Below are positions 25,601 to 36,065 of a stretch of 64,000 bases of DNA, piece after piece (the first letter of the stretch is position 1; each line of letters starts with the position of its first letter). Source of the stretch: Iris pallida. Lineage: Eukaryota; Streptophyta; Magnoliopsida; Asparagales; Iridaceae. The stretch is from positions 29,621 to 93,620 of the forward strand of contig JANAVB010004014.1 in assembly GCA_029216955.1 (NCBI GenBank). The letters are read 5' to 3'. Under the pieces are notes generated by a model that searched no databases, was not told the DNA's origin, and worked only from the letters and a program-made list of their open reading frames with translations. A program made the position numbers and the translations under genes.

Positions 25601-26309
25601 TACAAGGAGTATATTCTTCATATGGCTCATCGCCCCATGGCAGCTTCGAGATGGCTCGCATCTCATGGAGGGCCAACCCTATCTCTCCAGGTGGAGTGAA
25701 GATAGTCCCAGTAGTGTGATTTTACATCTCCAACAAGGCCATGAAATAGGGTTGATTGATCTTTATAGCATGTTCGGTAGCCCTGATGGCACGACGCAAG
25801 CCCGTAACTTACAGATCTTCTTTGAACCTAGCTAATACCCACTTGATTAGTTTATTCCATTCTGTCCTACGATGAATCCAGCCTTCGACTTGGAAGACCT
25901 TTTTCAGGTACATACATCCCGTAGCCAGAAGTCTATTGGCAAAAAGAGAAGCTCGGAATGGATGTACCTCCGTGGTAAAATCACTTAGCAGACGACCATG
26001 GAGTAATATACGCAACGTATACAATGGACCATCACGTGCACTCTTGAATGTATCCTTTCTCTTAGAGTGTCTGTCTACCTAGATATGGTCGGTCATTAAA
26101 CCCCTTGCTCCGGTGACAAATCATATTTCATGAGACACTTCTCGACAAAACAAAAGAAAACTGAAAACAAGAGGTGCCAGTTGATTGACGGAATGAACAA
26201 GGAGAGACTGTCATTTTTGAAGTACCAATTCTTATTTATCTCCAAAAGCTTGGTCTCTTCCAAAATCAGCTGATCGCCAAAAAGTAATCGAGGTTTCAGC
26301 ATCTCAACG
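22627..26309 (-). pseudogene. Tat1 antisense ORF (plant mobile domain-like, coiled coil)
   Basis: Decayed gene antisense to pol. From its cut N-terminus (26302) it holds LKPRLLFGDQL, then a block matching Tat2 (FANRLLATG...VEGWIHR, about 25860), then LHEMRAISKLPWGDEPYEEYTP (about 25611-25675), which resembles the core of the plant mobile domain. ALLPAMVC and ELPYHYLM (about 25030-25150) are identical in Tat2. A charged middle follows. A GT-AG intron candidate lies at about 24326-24395. The C-terminal half (22627-24330) is rich in Glu, Val and Ala with repeated VEELVE-type words, and ends in a coiled coil with the stop at 22627-22629. Several shifts and stops break it. The function of such aORFs is unknown. 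Confidence 0.75.
24326..24395 (-). other. Candidate intron in Tat1 aORF
   Basis: On the minus strand CACAG is followed by GTACTC, and 70 bases later TTGTATAG is followed by GTGGAAA. The place corresponds to the Tat2 intron at 56977-57052, between the basic middle and the acidic C-terminal half. The frame is also open without splicing. After splicing it needs one base more in the A-run to stay open, so support is moderate. Confidence 0.5.
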
Positions 26310-26849
26310 TATAAAACCCCTAAAAACTTAAAGGAACATTGAAATTTATTTTTGGATTTTATTTAATTTTGATTTATTTTTATCTGATTTATATTATATA
26401 AAAGGACTATAGTCATGGTTGAGTTTGAATATGTAAGACGACTAGAAAGTATGGTATGCCTAGCGTAGTCGGGTGCTTTAACTAGCATGCTAGCCATGTT
26501 AGGGATGCCATGGTTATACAGTAATCTTTTGCATGTTAACCATTCAAATTATGACACAAGTTATATTTTATTTAATTAATTAGTTACGAAAGTCTTTATG
26601 ACTTTTTAGGAGACCGGTTGAACTAAACCTCTTCCAAGCCAAACCCAACCCTATGTAGGCATGTTGGACATTAATAAATATTAATAATTACATATATTTG
26701 TATTTAATTCAGATTTGGATTCTATTTCATAGAGAATTGATTTGTTCTATATTAGGAAAGACCTTTTTAAATCCTCAATCCAATCAATTAGCCAACTCAC
26801 CAAACAAAATCATGCCAAGTGGACCCCCACCATAGATTATTCGGCCAAG

Positions 26850-26854
26850 CAACC
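26850..26854. repeat. Target site duplication of B2, left (CAACC)
   Basis: CAACC directly before TGTCACGC; the same five bases follow GGTGCTACA at 29550-29554. Confidence 0.85.
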
Positions 26855-29549
26855 TGTCACGCACCAGAACCAGAATACTGGAGAGCGGGGCGTACATAGC
26901 CAGCTACGTATATTAAAATAGAATACATCTTAACTATACGGTCACGGCTGTCTAGATATGAGGGTTTACTACAAGCCAACGGTCTCTTATGGTCAAGCCT
27001 ATTGTCTCAATCTCAAGCAAGTAATATGATCACAAGATATTTGACCACCAAATATACAATAAAAGGCGTCCCAAATATTACATATCAGCTGATCATGAAG
27101 CTAGTCGTACAAAATGCTGGGACTAGCAAGAGTTAAGTCATACATGATCAACCCTAGGATTTGTTAATCATGTTTACAGCCCGTAGGCAGACAGTAAGTA
27201 AAGTGCATCGAGCTAACAGGTGCTCGTCGGCTAAATGCCTCAAAAGAATAACTTTACAATAGTGTGAGCGAAACAAAATAGAAAACCCACTCGTAGCCCG
27301 GGTTCCTTCTAGTTGCCACCATCGAGCTGAAGATTCGGAAGATCCTCGGGAGCTGCTCTGAAATCTGGCCACACAAAACCAGCTGGGTCAAACCCCAGAA
27401 AGAGCAAGTGCCACAAAGGAGGCCACAAAATAAGAACAAAAGCCAGCATATCAGAACGTAAGAAAAAAAATGGAAGAAGGTACAAGTAATAAAGAGTGCA
27501 ACAGGACAATAAACGGCTAGTGACGTAGGACCATTCCGGGAGCCAGGTTACAACCCTTAAACCAGACAAGGTCAGAGGTTGTAACCCTTCGCCTGAATAT
27601 CTCCTTGTCCCTACCCAATTATTGTTAAAACAAGTAAAATAATCACGTTCAGGAGTACCAGGGTACAGGGACTAGACAAGACTTAGACAGAGCTAGACAT
27701 CATCCATTTACAAGCGGCCAAGCAATTACTACGGCTTACTACTTTAACTAACTAGTGTTGTCACAAGCCTAATTACTAACAAGATGTAATAAGAATTTCC
27801 CAGTCTCAAGCCCTGCAGACTATCCAGTTATCCTTCTGCGGGTTGAGAGTATAGTTGGGTACATCGCCCTGGAGACGATATATCCTTAGGTGACTTAGAG
27901 GGTGCAACACATGACAGTGTGCTGGAAATGTGCTCTACTCGTCGGCAAGCTACAAGTCCAATTAAGAGCGCCCAGATAACAAGATTGCCTGTGACTGGAA
28001 ATTCTCTATGAACTATAGTTAGATCTAGTCATTAGCCTAATCCATATTCAGTATGAATCCCTGACTGTGGGAACCAGGGAGTCACGTCCTAGACATGATG
28101 CAAGACAAGACAAGTGGATTGTACAAGCAAGCAAGCAGGAACACCCACGGTGTCAAGTTGATTATACGAGTCAAGTTAGCCGTCGCAACAGCATCAAGAT
28201 AAATTATGTCAGGGTACTTGTCAGGAGTGTGCCACGACAGGCCACTATCATGTCAGATTGGTCATGTCAGAAGTGCACCACTACGGGTCACTGTCGTGTT
28301 ATGCTGGTTCATTGTCATACCATGCCATGTACAATAGTCATTCCAAACATATTAAGTAAAATCAAGTTTATGACAAAAGGCGTAAGGATATAAAATGGGC
28401 GTAAAATATCTCATAAAATATCAATATACAGGGCTATAGAAGAGCCAAGCTTAGAGAAATAAAACCAAAACTCCAAGAGCCAATGGTTTGCGCAAGGGGG
28501 GTCAGGGGTTGGATTCCGCAGGGTGTCAGCTGCGCAGGGTGCTAAGTGCGTAGCGGCACAGGGCGCAGGGGCAGATGGGGCATGGGCCAAGTACGCAGGA
28601 GTGAACTGCGCAGGGGTGGATTGCGAAGGAGTAGACTGCGCAGGAATGAACTGTGCAGGGGTGGATTGTGCAGGAGCAGACTACACAGGAATGAACTGCG
28701 CAGGAGTGGATTGCGCAGGAGCAGACTGCACATGAATAAATTACGCAGGGGTGGATTGCGCAGGAATGGTTGGCGCATGGGGCTGAGCGCAATTCGCCAA
28801 GGGGCTAGCAGCGCGGTCGGCGCTGCGCTAAAGAGCACAGGCCGAGAGGGGGGGCGCAGTTCAGTACTGCGCTAAAGAGCGCAGGCTGCTGCCTGGTACT
28901 CCAGGCCGAGAAGAACACCGAGAATTCAAATTTTCATATCTTTGTCAAATCAAAGCCAAATCTAGATTTTCAAAGTTCTAACTTGAGTAAAATTGAATTC
29001 TCTTCCACATGGAAGCATCAAAACCCACAAAAATCCAACCAAAATAGATCAAAACCATGTAAATCCGAAAATAGTTAAAACCTAGATCTAGAACAATGGA
29101 GACTCCAAATCACAAAATGTCAAGTACTAATATTGATCACCATGGCCTAATCTAGCTAATGAACAAATAAAATATGATTCTCATGTGGTGGCAAGGTGCA
29201 CTTGCCTATGGGTGGAGTGTTGTGTAGAGGAAGGAAGAAGAAGAATAAATTAATGGAGGGAAGTAATAAGGAGAGAGAGTGTTAGGTGGAGATAATAAAG
29301 AGGGTGGATTGTGGTGGAATGAGGGTTGAACATAGGCTAAGGTGTTCCAATGCATGTTAAACCAAACCAAACCAAATCAAACCAATTCTCTTCCACAAAA
29401 TAAACCAAGCCAGGTAAAACCCAATTACGAGAACCAAAATCTGCAAGTCAAGCCAATTACAAGTACATGCCAAAAATCCGAGAAAATAAATACAGGTCTG
29501 AAATACATGCAAGCTTGACAAAATACGTATTCAGAATATGGGTGCTACA
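26855..29549 (-). mobile_element. B2: solo LTR of family B
   Basis: In minus sense it starts TGTAGCACCC (29549) and ends GGTGCGTGACA (26855), and is bounded by perfect CAACC duplications (26850-26854 and 29550-29554). With no internal sequence and intact duplications it is a solo LTR left by recombination between the two LTRs of a full element. It aligns with the split LTR at 4933-16448 over most of its length but differs in the short-word array. Confidence 0.87.
28515..28880 (+). repeat. 15-bp TGCGCAGGAGTGGAT-type array in B2
   Basis: From about 28591 to 28770 a roughly 15-bp unit alternates TGCGCAGGAGTGGAT, TGCGCAGGAGCAGAC and TGCGCAGGAATGAAC. Looser GCGCAGG words flank it. It occupies the same part of the LTR (about 0.7-1.0 kb from its start) as the CCGCAT array of the other B LTR. 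The open frames on both strands here are products of the periodicity, not genes. Confidence 0.8.
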
Positions 29550-30432
29550 CAACCCCCCATGGCCGAACACCTCATAGGACTAGGTTTTCCACTCCTTTTC
29601 ATGCATGCAATCCAATAAAGCCCATATATATACATCAACTTAGCCCAAACCCTAACCCTAACTTAATTCTTCCTTTCTTTCCATCTCCATAGCGGACCAC
29701 CCCTCTCCCTCTCCATATTTTTGACAACACCTTTCTTCCATAGCCTCTGTACGTCACCTCCTCCATTACACATCTCTCCATCCTTCACAAAACTCATCTC
29801 CTCCACCATACATCCACCCAACCCCTCAAAACAAACCCTAAAAACTCCATCTTCTCTATCCAACCATCTATGGCCATTGCCAACCCTTTCATACTCACCA
29901 AAAGAGAATTAGCAAGCAAGGATAGCGAGAATGGTTGGAGCTTTGGCGATGAGAAGTTGTCACAACCTCTCTAGCAAGGACCTTTGGTAAGAAATTCTAA
30001 TCTTTTCATCTCAAACCCTCACTAGAATTATGTAGAAAATATGTTATTAAATCTGTAGAAATTATATTTTGATGGCTTTTGTTACGTATAATCATCCATA
30101 AAGGTTTTATGAAATATAGGCATAATAATCATATTTTGGTAGGATCAAAATTAATCCCATTGTGAAAGAACTATGAGTTATTGGTGCCTATTCTCGAAAC
30201 TAAATTTTATGTTTGTTCATATACATAAATTAGGATTTTTAAGTATTTTTCAACGATTTTAGCAACTCAAATCTGGTCGGAAATTTTTAGGTCAAAACTA
30301 GCTAATTTCGGGTAACCGGTTGACCTAGAATGTCCCAAACTTATAGTATAACTCAACCCTTGTACCTCTGTTATAATTATGTGAAATAAGGTATTTTATT
30401 TCTGTTTAAAATATATTTTTGGTTATCTTAGC
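29550..30432 (+). other. C2 LTR, middle part between B2 and C3
   Basis: LTR sequence with a TATA-rich stretch (CCCATATATATACATC at 29620), then AAACCCTAACCCTAAC and a CT-rich leader, as in C1. No gene was recognised; the small frames at 29663-29912 lie in the CT-rich leader. Confidence 0.6.
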
Positions 30433-33116
30433 AGTAACGCCCCAGTCCCAAAATACATAGGACCAAGTACGTGAACATGCCAGCTGCACATATACGAAGA
30501 ATACTCCAATATATGAAATCCTCATATATGCACATAAGCTGTTAATAAATAATCATAGGCCAGAAATAACATATCTAATCTCATCACAGCTCAACACAAA
30601 AGATAATGAAGTCCAAATAAATAAATAAGAGTATCAAAAGATAGCCGGGTGAACAAACTCACTCCAAACAGCTATGAAAAATAGTCTCACAAGTTCGGAG
30701 TCCGACCTCCGCAAAATAGAAAGAAAAAGAGGTGTAAAATAATGTCTACAACTGTCTCAGATAAGAAATAGACTAGGAATCATAAGGCACTGCCTCATCA
30801 TCAATGTAAGATAGCTCCAATGCCGCTCCGTACTCCTGTGGAAAATCCTCTAAACCTGGAGAGATAACCAGGTCCTCAGGGAACATAGCAAGATACAAGA
30901 AAACACCATACCATAATAAACTGTGATAATATAATAAGAGGAAAAAGGTATGCATGCAATCGGGTTCCTGACCGTTCTACTGTGAATATGCAGTTGAGAT
31001 ACAATCCTTCGACGCATGAGCCCTGGCTGAAAATAGGATCGGTATAGTTCCCATAGAGGGTACCAGGGGCCTACGTCCGTAACGCTTGGAAAGCGTCAGA
31101 GGGGCACCTGGAGCCTGCGTCTCCGATGGAGCGCACAGGTAATCATGGAAGTGTAAAGAAGCCCATACGTCAGGTATTGTTCTCCCCACCCAATGCCTAG
31201 TATCATCATCTCCATGACTGATATGAACCTCTAGTAACCGCCAAGTCTTCTAACATGCAATACTATTGACAGTTACTCCTATCCGTCGCACGCTCCATAC
31301 GTATCGGTGGCCAGCCGACTACGCGGAAACGTGTCCTACATGTGACTCACATTACGTGATACAACAAGTGTCAAGGCCATATGAGATGTACCAATACCTC
31401 AACATCAGTGGGTGGTCAATAAACTAGGTCAATGCAAGAGAATAAATAAAGCAAGAAAGACGACCGATAGAGTCGCTTGCACCCAAGTGTGACTTGGACG
31501 CACAGTTTAAATATCACGAAACAATGCTAAAAATAACAACTGAAAATAAGAATATAATAATCACAGAGTAGGGTGGCAAGGTATCTTGCCTGGTGGTACA
31601 AAGTGGCAAGTCCAAAAGTAGCAAGTGTCCGCACCAAAAACTCATAAATCACAGATGACTCCAAACTCTGAAACAAACATCAAAAATGGTCTCGGTGAAG
31701 AAGATATACCTAGAAAATGCCTGTCCAAAAGTCAAATTCTGGAACAGGGGCAAAATTGTAATTTCGGGTCAAAACGATGTCCGCCGTTGGACCTGCTTTG
31801 CACCGAAACGCGTGCCAAAGTCTACGGTCTCTAAAGTCATCAAACTACATGTCTACGGTTTCAGTTTGAGGAGAGGAACTCAATGGTATGTCCAGTTTTG
31901 GATTCCGAGGAGCAGTGTAAAAAAATCGCCCATTTGAGTGGGTCGCGGGCCCACCAAAATTGGGTTTCAATTCGACCTTCTCAGAATTGAACCAAACTTG
32001 GTATGCAGGACCAGAATTTCGATCCGGACCTGTTGGCGCAAGTTTTGTCTCGATTCGACGACTATACACAAAGTTATGGACAAGTTTGCAAAATGCCGAT
32101 ACGGGGGTATCTCGACGGATACACGTTGATTTCGTCGCACACACGCGACGAAGCTGAGTTCCGTCAGTTCCCATACTTACGCAACGTCTATACGCATCTT
32201 TCGATGTGTATAACGTGCGACCACGTCATCCGGTTTGTCGGGACGACGTCTTATCGGACAAAATTTTTAAAAATTAATATTTTAGAAAACCGTTCTTCTC
32301 ACAAGTTTAACATCTGTTTATTTCCTACACACTAATCGAAACAACGATCCAGAAGATACGTTGTGATCTCGGTTATGTTGTCGTCACATGTGTTTAATTA
32401 GTTTTTACGAAAACTTAATGAACAGCGAGAGAAGTGGCCGACAAGTTGGCGTTTCAAAACAGTTTTTAGAAATCAGGAAAGTGGGTTTTTCTCCAACTTC
32501 GTCTCGATTTTTCGAGCAATCCTTTGGGGTTCCTAGGATTCTATCAGAAGGGGTTTGAAGAGGGACATGTCTACTACGCACAGCATTCGATAGATCGAAT
32601 TTTTGTCGAACAGGTTTGAAGGAAACTAAATTGGAAGAGGGGTACCTGAGTTCTGAATCAAACAGAATATTCTCTGTTTTCCGTCGATTCCGAGTGATCC
32701 CGACGTCGTCGACGGCGAGTAGATGGCCGACTGCGAGCGCTGGGTGTACGGAGGATGGTTGGGCAGCCTTGGGGTTGAGGAGTTTTTGGATGAGAGAGGG
32801 GTCAGGGTTTTCGGTTTTCGAGCAGTTGATATATATACTGCCGCAATTTGTTTCCGAATGTAAATAGGAATAGGGGTGTACTCGATTTGTATTAGCAGCT
32901 ATGCTGCTTGGTGGGCCTCTCGGATGTGGGGTCGGGGTCTAAGGGGGTTGCAGCTATTAGCTGCCATCACAATTGTGGGAGGTCGGGCCTACCGCTGATG
33001 GTGGGGGTCACGGCCACCATCAGTGTTTCTCTTTATTATTATTTTTTCAAACAGTTATATATATAAATATATATATATATATATTTTTTCAAACAGTTAT
33101 ATATATAAATATATAA

Positions 33117-33206
<90 letters not shown>

Positions 33207-33263
33207 TTATATATTTATATAAATATATATAATATATATATATGTATATATAATATATATATA

Positions 33264-33311
<48 letters not shown>

Positions 33312-33462
33312 TATATATATTTAAACAAGCAATAAACTCATATAATATATACACACATGCATATATATCTACTAATAAGCTACCATCAATAATTTCATAA
33401 TTTATAAAATGCATAACCACATTAATTAATTATAAAAATTAATAAAAATATGGGGGTTTACA
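30433..33462 (-). mobile_element. C3: solo LTR of family C
   Basis: In minus sense it starts TGTAAACCCCC (33462) and ends GGGGCGTTACT (30433), bounded by TTAGC (30428-30432 and 33463-33467). It shares with C1 the CCAGTCCCAAAATAC end, the GGCAAGGTATCTTGCCTG block (31573) and the CAGATGACTCCAA block (31652). It is longer than other C LTRs because of a TA microsatellite. It sits in a C LTR of opposite orientation. The duplication identifies an independent insertion that later collapsed to a solo LTR. Confidence 0.85.
33055..33325. repeat. (TA)n microsatellite in C3
   Basis: About 270 bp of almost pure TA with ATAAATA interruptions, next to a short AAACAGTTATATATATAAAT duplication at 33048-33110. 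Frames through it give Tyr-Ile strings and are not genes. It is a likely assembly and length-polymorphism hotspot. Confidence 0.9.
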
Positions 33463-33467
33463 TTAGC

Positions 33468-34979
33468 AATTTGAGTCATTAACTATGTTTCGGGCGAGTT
33501 TCGGGTAGATTAGCTGACTTAGTAATCAACTAGTCATAAATGTCTTTAGAAATATTAATTCTGGAATTTAGAGATAAATCTGTAGAAAATTAGTTTAAAT
33601 ATTAATTTTATGATATTTATATGATTTTTAAGTATGTTATTGAAGTAGGGGCATAACCGACTAATTAAGAGTTAGAAACCTAAAACTTTGTTTTGATGTC
33701 TCGTGGAACCTGTGCGTGATTGTATGGATTTAAATAGTTCCATGAGAGATTGAATATAATTTTAACACAATACTTTGACTAATTAAGTCGTATCATAAGT
33801 TTCATGAGTAGTGACTTAATCTAGTTAATTAATTATCTAAGAGCGTCGGGTTCTGGAGGCATGGACGCAGGAGCGGCATTTCATATTCACAGCACGAAAT
33901 TAGGCAAGATACCTTCCCACCTTACACTGTGATTTATATATTCTTATTTTTAGTTGTTATTTTTTAATATTTTTTGTTTTTGTTATTATAAAACTGTGCG
34001 TCCAAGTCACACTTGGGTGCAAGCGACTCTATCGGTCATTTTCTTACTTTTGTTTATTTCTCTTGCATTGACTTAGTCTAGTGACTACCCATTGTTGATG
34101 AGGTATTGGCATATCTCTTACGGCCTTGACACCTGCTTTACCACATGTTGTCAGTCACATGTAGGACACGTGCTCGCGTAGTCGGCTAGCCACCGATACG
34201 TATGAGGCGTACGACTGATAGGTGTAACTGCCAATAGAATTGCATGCTAGTAGACTTGACAGTACTAGAGATCTTACGAGTCATGGATGTGACCCTACTA
34301 GGAATTGGGTGGGGAGAACAGTTCCTTAACGTATGGGCCACTTATGCACTTTTCTATTCCTGATCCTGCTGGCCTCTGACATTGGAGGAATGTTATGCTT
34401 TGAGGTCCCTGGTATCCTGATGGGACTATACATGAGTTACATGTACCTGAACCAGATGCCCATGCATTGAAGGTTTGTTCTTAACTGTATTTTTACCATC
34501 GTACTGGTAGGCACCCTTTTGCATGCATCCCTTTTTACTCTCTAATATATCACAGATTATATGGCATGTTCTTTATGTATCTTGTTACGTCCCTCTGAGG
34601 ACCTGGTTATCTCTCCAGGTGTATACTTTGTGACTTTTGTAGGGGTTCTAGCCAAGGCCATGATCTTCTCTATTTCTTCGAGGTTGATTGCTCTTGGTTC
34701 GTGTTGCCATTTTATCGATCATTTCCTTGTATATTTTCTTTTATTTAAAATGGTTGGTAGTGGATTTGTCTCCGCCCAACTACATATATAGGTGACAAAT
34801 TCTTGAGTGATTATAATATTATTCTCTATTGTTGTAGATAAGATTTAGTTATCATGGTTTACTGAATTTTATAGCTTATGTATACATACGGGGTTCCATA
34901 CATTGGAGTATACTTCGTATGTATACAGTTGGCATGTCTACGTACTTAGTCCTAAGTATTTTGGGACTGGGGCGTTACA
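33468..34979 (+). other. C2 LTR, distal part
   Basis: It aligns in inverse order with the proximal 1.2 kb of C3 and C1: the AAACTGTGCGTCCAAGTCAC block (33989) has a counterpart at 31484-31506, and CTGGTTATCTC (34601) matches 30862. The frame 34561-34791 lies in this LTR block and has no domain. Confidence 0.65.
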
Positions 34980-35671
34980 TGTATTTTTGGTGGCCCATGA
35001 AGGTCACATTTATCACTTCGGTTATGTTACTGTGCCGATGTGAGCCTGCATATAGGATTAGAATCTAGGAATCTCATCCACAAGCTTGACCTCCTTCTTT
35101 GATCCCATTTTCGAACTTTCGTTTGAATGCCTTGACCTGCCTCTTGCTTGATTCCTTTTCTACCGTAAATTTTATTTTCTTTTCCCTTCGTGCTTGATAA
35201 AGAGGTAAGGAAGATAACTCATACGAGTATACGTGTTATATTTCTCAGTTACCCTATTAGTCGACTTTTATAAGTTGGGTAGTATGACTACAACCTACCA
35301 CCCATATCCTTGTAACCTAGTATTAAAGTGTAACAGGTGACAAAGAATATATGCTAGTGTAGGAAGATATGGTTGCCTAGAATATAGAGTTTTAGTAGCC
35401 CGTACTCCGTTGGTCAACCACGGCCTGGTACAAAAGCCAGTAGGGCGACTATATAAGCAGGAACACCGAACAAGACTTAGATTCTTGTGAAAACTTAAAC
35501 TATTTATTACTGCTTTTTATCATTATCTTCCGTACGTATACCTTGCAATATCATAAATAATGTTGCTATTTATAGCCTAGTCTTGCAAGCTTATATTTTT
35601 ATCGAGCTTGTTCAGATCATATGTATACTGGGGACGCCCACTAACATATTGTCTAATCAGAATCAGTGTAT
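34980..35671 (+). other. C2 internal region, PBS-like site and leader
   Basis: Starts TGTATTTTTGGTGGCCCATG, the site shared with C1 and A, and then aligns in inverse order with C1 from 12091 to about 9560 (for example TAACATATTGTCTAATCAGAA near 35642 against the C1 block at 9565). No coding frame. It is cut at 35671 by the CACTA terminus. Confidence 0.7.
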
Positions 35672-35709
35672 CACTACAACAAATATGGCCTATAATAGCA
35701 TGCACAAAA

Positions 35710-35733
35710 CGCTATAGAAAGCCTTCTATAGCG
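35710..35733. repeat. Perfect hairpin near CACTA terminus
   Basis: CGCTATAGAA and TTCTATAGCG, 10-bp perfect arms with a 4-base loop, 38 bp inside the element end. Its arm word TATAGCG is the same as in the subterminal repeats. Confidence 0.8.
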
Positions 35734-35794
35734 TATTCTGTCCGCTATAATTGCCCACGCTATAGTATGTCAAGGCATGTGAACGCTATAACAT

Positions 35795-36065
35795 TATAGC
35801 GTTCTTGAATGATGTAGATGGATTATAGCGTTCGTGTATGCTGTAGATGATTTATAGCGTTTGTGAATGCTGTAAATGGATTATAGCATTCATAAATACT
35901 GTGGATGGTTAGCATTTATGAATGCTGTAGATAGATTATAGCGTTCATGAATGCTAAGGATGGTCTATAACATTCTTGAATGTTGTTGATGCAGTGTTCA
36001 TGAATCTTGTAGATGGTTTATAGCATTCTTTAATGCTTTTGATTTATTATAGCATTTCTGAATAA
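35795..36065. repeat. CACTA subterminal repeats, palindromic unit
   Basis: About nine degenerate copies of a ~30-bp unit, TTATAGCGTTCATGAATGCT followed by GTAGATGG. The core AGCATTCATGAATGCT is a perfect 16-bp palindrome in consensus. CACTA subterminal repeats are binding sites for the element's TNPA-type protein; that role here is inference. Confidence 0.75.

Larger units (their letters stand above)
21012..26309 (+). mobile_element. Tat1: partial Tat-lineage gypsy element
   Basis: The element holds the 3' end of pol on the plus strand, a tandem-repeat spacer, and an antisense aORF on the minus strand. Both ends are cut: the left by A' and the right by the C2 LTR, which starts inside the aORF. 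The same three-part order occurs in mirror image in Tat2. Tat-lineage gypsy elements are known to carry extra ORFs, some antisense, between pol and the 3' LTR. Confidence 0.8.
26310..34979 (+). mobile_element. C2: 5' LTR of a second C element, with two solo LTRs inside
   Basis: It starts TATAAAACCCC (C1 starts TGTAAAACCCC; one G-to-A change) and ends GGGACTGGGGCGTTACA at 34979, followed by the shared PBS-like sequence. Removing B2, C3 and one copy of each target duplication leaves about 2.93 kb, the right size for a C LTR. Landmarks follow C1 order: AT-rich start, a pyrimidine-rich leader after AAACCCTAA (29645-29720), the GGCAAGATACC block (33903) and GTATACAGTTGGCATG (34921). It interrupts the Tat1 aORF, with CAACG (26305-26309) as the left target site. 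Confidence 0.75.

Noticed and set aside
28523..28875. Cys- or Arg-rich proteins on both strands
   Set aside because: The 15-bp periodic array gives open frames in several registers; composition is an artefact.
29645..29672. AAACCCTAACCCTAAC, resembling telomere repeat
   Set aside because: Only two to three units, inside an LTR leader with the same AAACCCTAA context in C1; not a telomeric array.
33023..33420. Tyr/Ile-rich small proteins
   Set aside because: TA microsatellite translation.
35672..35760. Alternative reading of the TATAGCG repeats as a host gene or MITE
   Set aside because: The CACTACAA terminus at the exact break in C2 homology favours a CACTA transposon; a MITE would need a second terminus nearby, which was not found.
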